NCBI GenBank assembly: GCA_016790285.1
Contig: JAEUPJ010000058.1
Coordinates: 105,387-169,386 of the forward strand
DNA from: Roseateles sp.
GTDB lineage: Bacteria; Pseudomonadota; Gammaproteobacteria; Burkholderiales; Burkholderiaceae_C
Direction of reading: 5' to 3'
DNA: 64,000 nucleotides
In this document: in pieces, positions 61,454 to 64,000 of the stretch
Layout of the letters: the number at the start of each line of letters is the position of its first letter
Numbering within the stretch: the first letter of the stretch is position 1
Notes under the pieces: generated by a model
The model's input: only the letters and a program-made list of their open reading frames with translations
Databases searched by the model: none
What the model was told of the DNA's origin: nothing
Position numbers and translations under genes: made by a program

Positions 61454-63055
61454 CTAGGCGTGGATGAAGAAGCCTCGGTCGATGAAGTCGCTGCTCATCC
61501 ACCACGAGGGCCCGGCGCTGCCGTAGCGGAAGTTGCGCGCGCCAGCCTGGCTTTGCAGCGGTTGCACGACGTGGCCGTCCGCGTCCCGCACGGCGCGCTG
61601 GCCGTCCACTTCGGGCACCACGACGCTGATGTGGCCCGCGCGGCCTTCGGCCTTGCGGTCCGCGCAGATCAGGCCGATGCCGCCGGCGTTCGCGGCGTTC
61701 TGCAGCGCGGTCGCGTCGAACACCCGCGTCCAGCCAAAGCGCGGGCCCATGTCGCACAACCACGCGAACAGATCGTCAGCACGCATCTCCCGCACGGTGT
61801 CTGCGTAGCGCACCGGCACGGAGGTGCCCTGCGCGATCTGGATCAAGGCGGAGTTCGTCCACCAGACGCGGGGCAGGTAGGCGGCGGCGAGGTAGCAGAA
61901 GTCGGCGGCGTACACGTTGCAGTAGGTCGCGCCCAGGGCGGGTTGGTAGCGCTGGCTGTTCGGGGAATCCAGCCACGCGACGATGTCGGTGAGCTGGCTG
62001 ACGCGGTCGGCTGCTGGCGCCGACGGGTTGCGGGTCTTGCGCGGCATTTCGCCGAGAGGGTAGGCACGCCCGTCCGTCGATTGCCGCTGCGAGCTGGCCT
62101 TGTTCTCCGCCAGGCTTGCTGGGGGGATGGACGGCCCTGACGGCGGCGCTGCCACGGGCGGTGGCGGAGCCGCGGGCGTGGCAGCAGGTGCTGGCGCGGC
62201 GGCGGGCGCGAGTCGTGAATTGGCGAGGTGCCCGATGACGTCGCTGCCGCCGAGGCTCGTGCGCACACGCGTCCACCCTGGTGCGGACGTGCCCAGCACG
62301 CGGACCGGGTGGCCGCCCGGCAGCAGGGTGATCGGCGTGTTGAACTTCGTCGTGGGGCAGTGCCGCAGGTTGCCGCCATCGGCCACCACCTGGCGCAACT
62401 CGCCCTGGCCCGCCTGGATGGCGAACCCGACGGGCTGGAACTGGCCGAAGTCATCCTTGGCCTCGCACGGCTCGAAGTCCGAGCCGAGGTCGCAGAGCTG
62501 CTGGCCGGTGTTGACCCGTTGCTTGACCGTCCAGTCCTGGTAAGCCGCCGACTCGCGCCAGCCCGTGGCTTCGGCCAGCCACCGGTAGGCGACGAATCCC
62601 AGCTCGCCCACCAGTCGGCAGGTGAGGCCGGAGCCGTAGACGCCGATCTTGAGCTGCGCGGTGCCGCCCCCCGCTTCGCGGAAGACGCGGTCGACCGCGC
62701 GGAAGTAGGGAATCACGACCTGCTTGATCTCCGCGGCGCTGAAGTCCACATCGACGGCAAAGTAGATGGCGCTGCCGGCCGGCTGACCCACCTGTCCGGC
62801 GAACACGAGCGCCGACATGGCATCCTGCTGCCCCCGAGCGTCGCCGAAATCGTCGAGCTGGCGGGCGCGGTCCTGGTAGACGGTGGCGATCGACAGGCCC
62901 GCGCGTGCGAGCGCTGCTGCCTCGGCGGGGTGCAGGCGCTTTTGCGGCAGGGCCGTCGTGCGGGAGTGATAGCGGAACACGAACTGCTGTCCGCTCGCGG
63001 CCAGGCACGTTGCCGAGCCCTCGCAGCGACGGCTGGTGGAGATTCCGATGGGCAT
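61454..63055 (-). CDS. DUF1906-SH3-cysteine hydrolase-like multidomain protein
   Basis: 533 residues. About 1-200 is a DUF1906 glycoside-hydrolase-like TIM barrel (GISTSRRCEGS start, FAVDVDFSAAEIKQVV, YGSGLTCRLV). About 225-285 looks like a bacterial SH3 module (VRVLGTSAPGWTRVRTS). A Pro/Ala linker (~290-330) leads to a C-terminal domain with a candidate Cys-His pair: YCNVYAADFC and GHISVVVPE, as in CHAP/NlpC-like amidases. No signal peptide. It resembles a cell-wall hydrolase delivered by another route (type VI effector or lysin), but no immunity or holin gene is adjacent. Confidence 0.68.
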   Translation of the reverse strand: MPIGISTSRRCEGSATCLAASGQQFVFRYHSRTTALPQKRLHPAEAAALARAGLSIATVYQDRARQLDDFGDARGQQDAMSALVFAGQVGQPAGSAIYFAVDVDFSAAEIKQVVIPYFRAVDRVFREAGGGTAQLKIGVYGSGLTCRLVGELGFVAYRWLAEATGWRESAAYQDWTVKQRVNTGQQLCDLGSDFEPCEAKDDFGQFQPVGFAIQAGQGELRQVVADGGNLRHCPTTKFNTPITLLPGGHPVRVLGTSAPGWTRVRTSLGGSDVIGHLANSRLAPAAAPAPAATPAAPPPPVAAPPSGPSIPPASLAENKASSQRQSTDGRAYPLGEMPRKTRNPSAPAADRVSQLTDIVAWLDSPNSQRYQPALGATYCNVYAADFCYLAAAYLPRVWWTNSALIQIAQGTSVPVRYADTVREMRADDLFAWLCDMGPRFGWTRVFDATALQNAANAGGIGLICADRKAEGRAGHISVVVPEVDGQRAVRDADGHVVQPLQSQAGARNFRYGSAGPSWWMSSDFIDRGFFIHA

Positions 63056-63255
63056 GGGGCCTCCGTGGGCTAATCCGGTTCGGCGGATTCTCAGCGGCCC
63101 TGCCGGTCAAGCCACGAGCGCGTGTCCCTACCTCTGTGGATGTACCGAAGGCGCGAGCAGGGCGGGCTGATCGCATCGGCGTCGGTCCTCGCCGGCGCTG
63201 GCACTGGCACTGCCGTTGCGATGAACGGTATGCGGCGCGTGAAATGCCTCGCCAA
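63056..63255. other. Intergenic, no gene seen
   Basis: About 200 bp upstream of the DUF1906 protein. It should hold that gene's promoter; no small reading frame with a ribosome binding site (for example a cognate immunity gene) is found here. Confidence 0.4.
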
Positions 63256-63292
63256 CGAAAAACGGGTTAGCGGCCTGAGCTGCTAACCCGTT
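63256..63292 (-). terminator. Rho-independent terminator after tRNA-Pro
   Basis: On the minus strand AACGGGTTAGC pairs perfectly with GCTAACCCGTT (11 bp) around a 10-nt loop, followed by a run of T. It lies 19 nt past the tRNA 3' end. Confidence 0.88.
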
Positions 63293-63310
63293 GATCTACT
63301 TCAATAAAAA

Positions 63311-63388
<78 letters not shown>

Positions 63389-63399
63389 CTGAGCCAAGC

Positions 63400-63405
63400 A
63401 GTATA
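63400..63405 (-). promoter_or_regulatory. -10 box of tRNA-Pro promoter
   Basis: TATACT on the minus strand, 12 nt before the mature tRNA 5' end. No good -35 box is seen at 16-18 nt spacing (best is CCGAAA at 16), so strength is unclear. Confidence 0.5.
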
Positions 63406-63453
63406 ACCGAGGAATTGAGGCTTTCGGCGAAGTCGCGGCTTTTCTTGCCGGAA

Positions 63454-63984
63454 TCAGTTGAGCAGGCTGGCGCGGATGGCGAGCAGTTCGGCGCGGACTT
63501 GCTCCAGCGACGTGACCGGGTCGAGAGCGATGACGGGTAGCGTGAGCGTCGCCTCGGCGGCCTTCAGCGGCTGCGCATGCGAAACCGCGACGCGGGCCGC
63601 GTGGGGCGGTGCCACCTTGACCGGCAGGGCGATGCCGTCGTCTTCGTCGTCATCGAGCTCGTCTGCCGCAGCGGCGAAGGCTTGCGCGGCCTCGGCCTCG
63701 TCCCGGAAGTTCTGCGCCGCGGCGGGCGGCAGGCCCTCGCTGAGCTGGTTGCGCGCGCCGCTGATCGTGAAGCCCTGGTCGTAGAGCAGGTCGCGGATAC
63801 GGCGGATGAGCAGCACCTCGTGGTGCTGGTAATAGCGCCGGTTGCCGCGCCGCTTCATGGGCTTGAGCTGGGTGAACTCCTGCTCCCAGTAGCGCAGCAC
63901 ATAGGGCTTCACGCCGCAAAGGTCGCTGACCTCACCGATGGTGAAGTAGCGTTTGGCGGGGATGGCGGGAAGCGCCTTTTCCAT
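63454..63984 (-). CDS. MerR-family transcriptional regulator
   Basis: 176 residues. The MerR helix-turn-helix is at ~12-80: YFTIGEVSDLCGVKPYVLRYWE then RRYYQHHEVLLIRRIRDLLY (cores YVLRYWE and RRYY). The C-terminal half is acidic and lacks metal-binding cysteines, so it is not a metal sensor. In Burkholderiales this regulator lies directly downstream of ihfA and upstream of tRNA-Pro, as the right edge suggests; ihfA itself would be outside the window. Its target is unknown. Confidence 0.9.
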   Translation of the reverse strand: MEKALPAIPAKRYFTIGEVSDLCGVKPYVLRYWEQEFTQLKPMKRRGNRRYYQHHEVLLIRRIRDLLYDQGFTISGARNQLSEGLPPAAAQNFRDEAEAAQAFAAAADELDDDEDDGIALPVKVAPPHAARVAVSHAQPLKAAEATLTLPVIALDPVTSLEQVRAELLAIRASLLN

Positions 63985-64000
63985 TGCAAATCAACAGGTT

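Overview
The window is gene-dense, about 70% GC chromosomal DNA from a betaproteobacterium, most likely of order Burkholderiales (Roseateles/Rubrivivax/Leptothrix-like). This is inferred from codon bias, from a MerR gene next to tRNA-Pro(GGG) at the right edge (the usual neighbour of ihfA in this order), from a RecJ/RpfE-like pair, and from small secreted VVVTG-repeat proteins. There is no phage, plasmid or CRISPR locus. The only clear mobile DNA is a decayed patch at about 31.9-32.7 kb.

Layout. 1-1.36 kb: 5' part of a membrane histidine kinase, cut by the window edge. 1.6-8.3 kb: a non-homologous end-joining block (small protein, DUF3606, LigD, Ku) followed by a UvrA2-type ATPase lacking the UvrB-binding region. 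8.4-10.2 kb: lipid kinase-like protein plus metallophosphoesterase. 10.3-15.4 kb, minus strand: tRNA-Thr, fructose-1,6-bisphosphatase, aminopeptidase N, and prfB with its programmed frameshift. 15.5-22.1 kb: S9 peptidase with an orphan DUF4212 protein, a solute-binding protein, an alpha/beta hydrolase, a GNAT enzyme and an acyl-CoA synthetase. 22.1-25.1 kb: di-haem peroxidase, YtkA-like lipoprotein, DUF3703 and a divergent AraC regulator. 25.2-29.6 kb: two unknown exported proteins, an XRE/DUF2975 pair, YbaK, MgtC-like, PlsY and RidA. 29.7-31.7 kb: UPF1-like helicase. 31.9-33.2 kb: REP pair, IS3 remnant, DUF7336-like gene and a possible attC-like hairpin.

33.3-40.2 kb: TruD, an MBL-fold diiron-type protein, a BlaI/M56 signalling pair with its operators, PPK2, a glutaredoxin-like protein and a GSCFA/SGNH pair. 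40.3-48.7 kb: two copies of a 467-bp unit, exactly 7,900 bp apart, each encoding an 89-residue exported repeat protein. They flank a P1 peptidase and a four-gene, ATGA-coupled peptide-importer operon. In that operon the binding protein and the first permease are one 842-residue polypeptide, and a TTC38-like TPR protein is the first gene. 48.8-52.3 kb: a DUF4259/DUF4253 fusion, a YciO-type protein and a PHP phosphatase. 52.3-56.1 kb: a chemoreceptor overlapping an EAL-CBS-GGDEF protein. 56.2-61.4 kb: RecJ and RpfE, divergent from PPK1 and SixA. 61.5-64 kb: a multidomain cell-wall hydrolase candidate, tRNA-Pro and MerR.

Together the window combines DNA repair (LigD/Ku/UvrA2/RecJ), polyphosphate metabolism (PPK1, PPK2, SixA) and peptide uptake and processing (the ABC operon, PepN, S9, P1). 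The points most worth following up are the binding-protein/permease fusion operon, the duplicated secreted repeat protein, and the UvrB-independent UvrA next to the end-joining genes.
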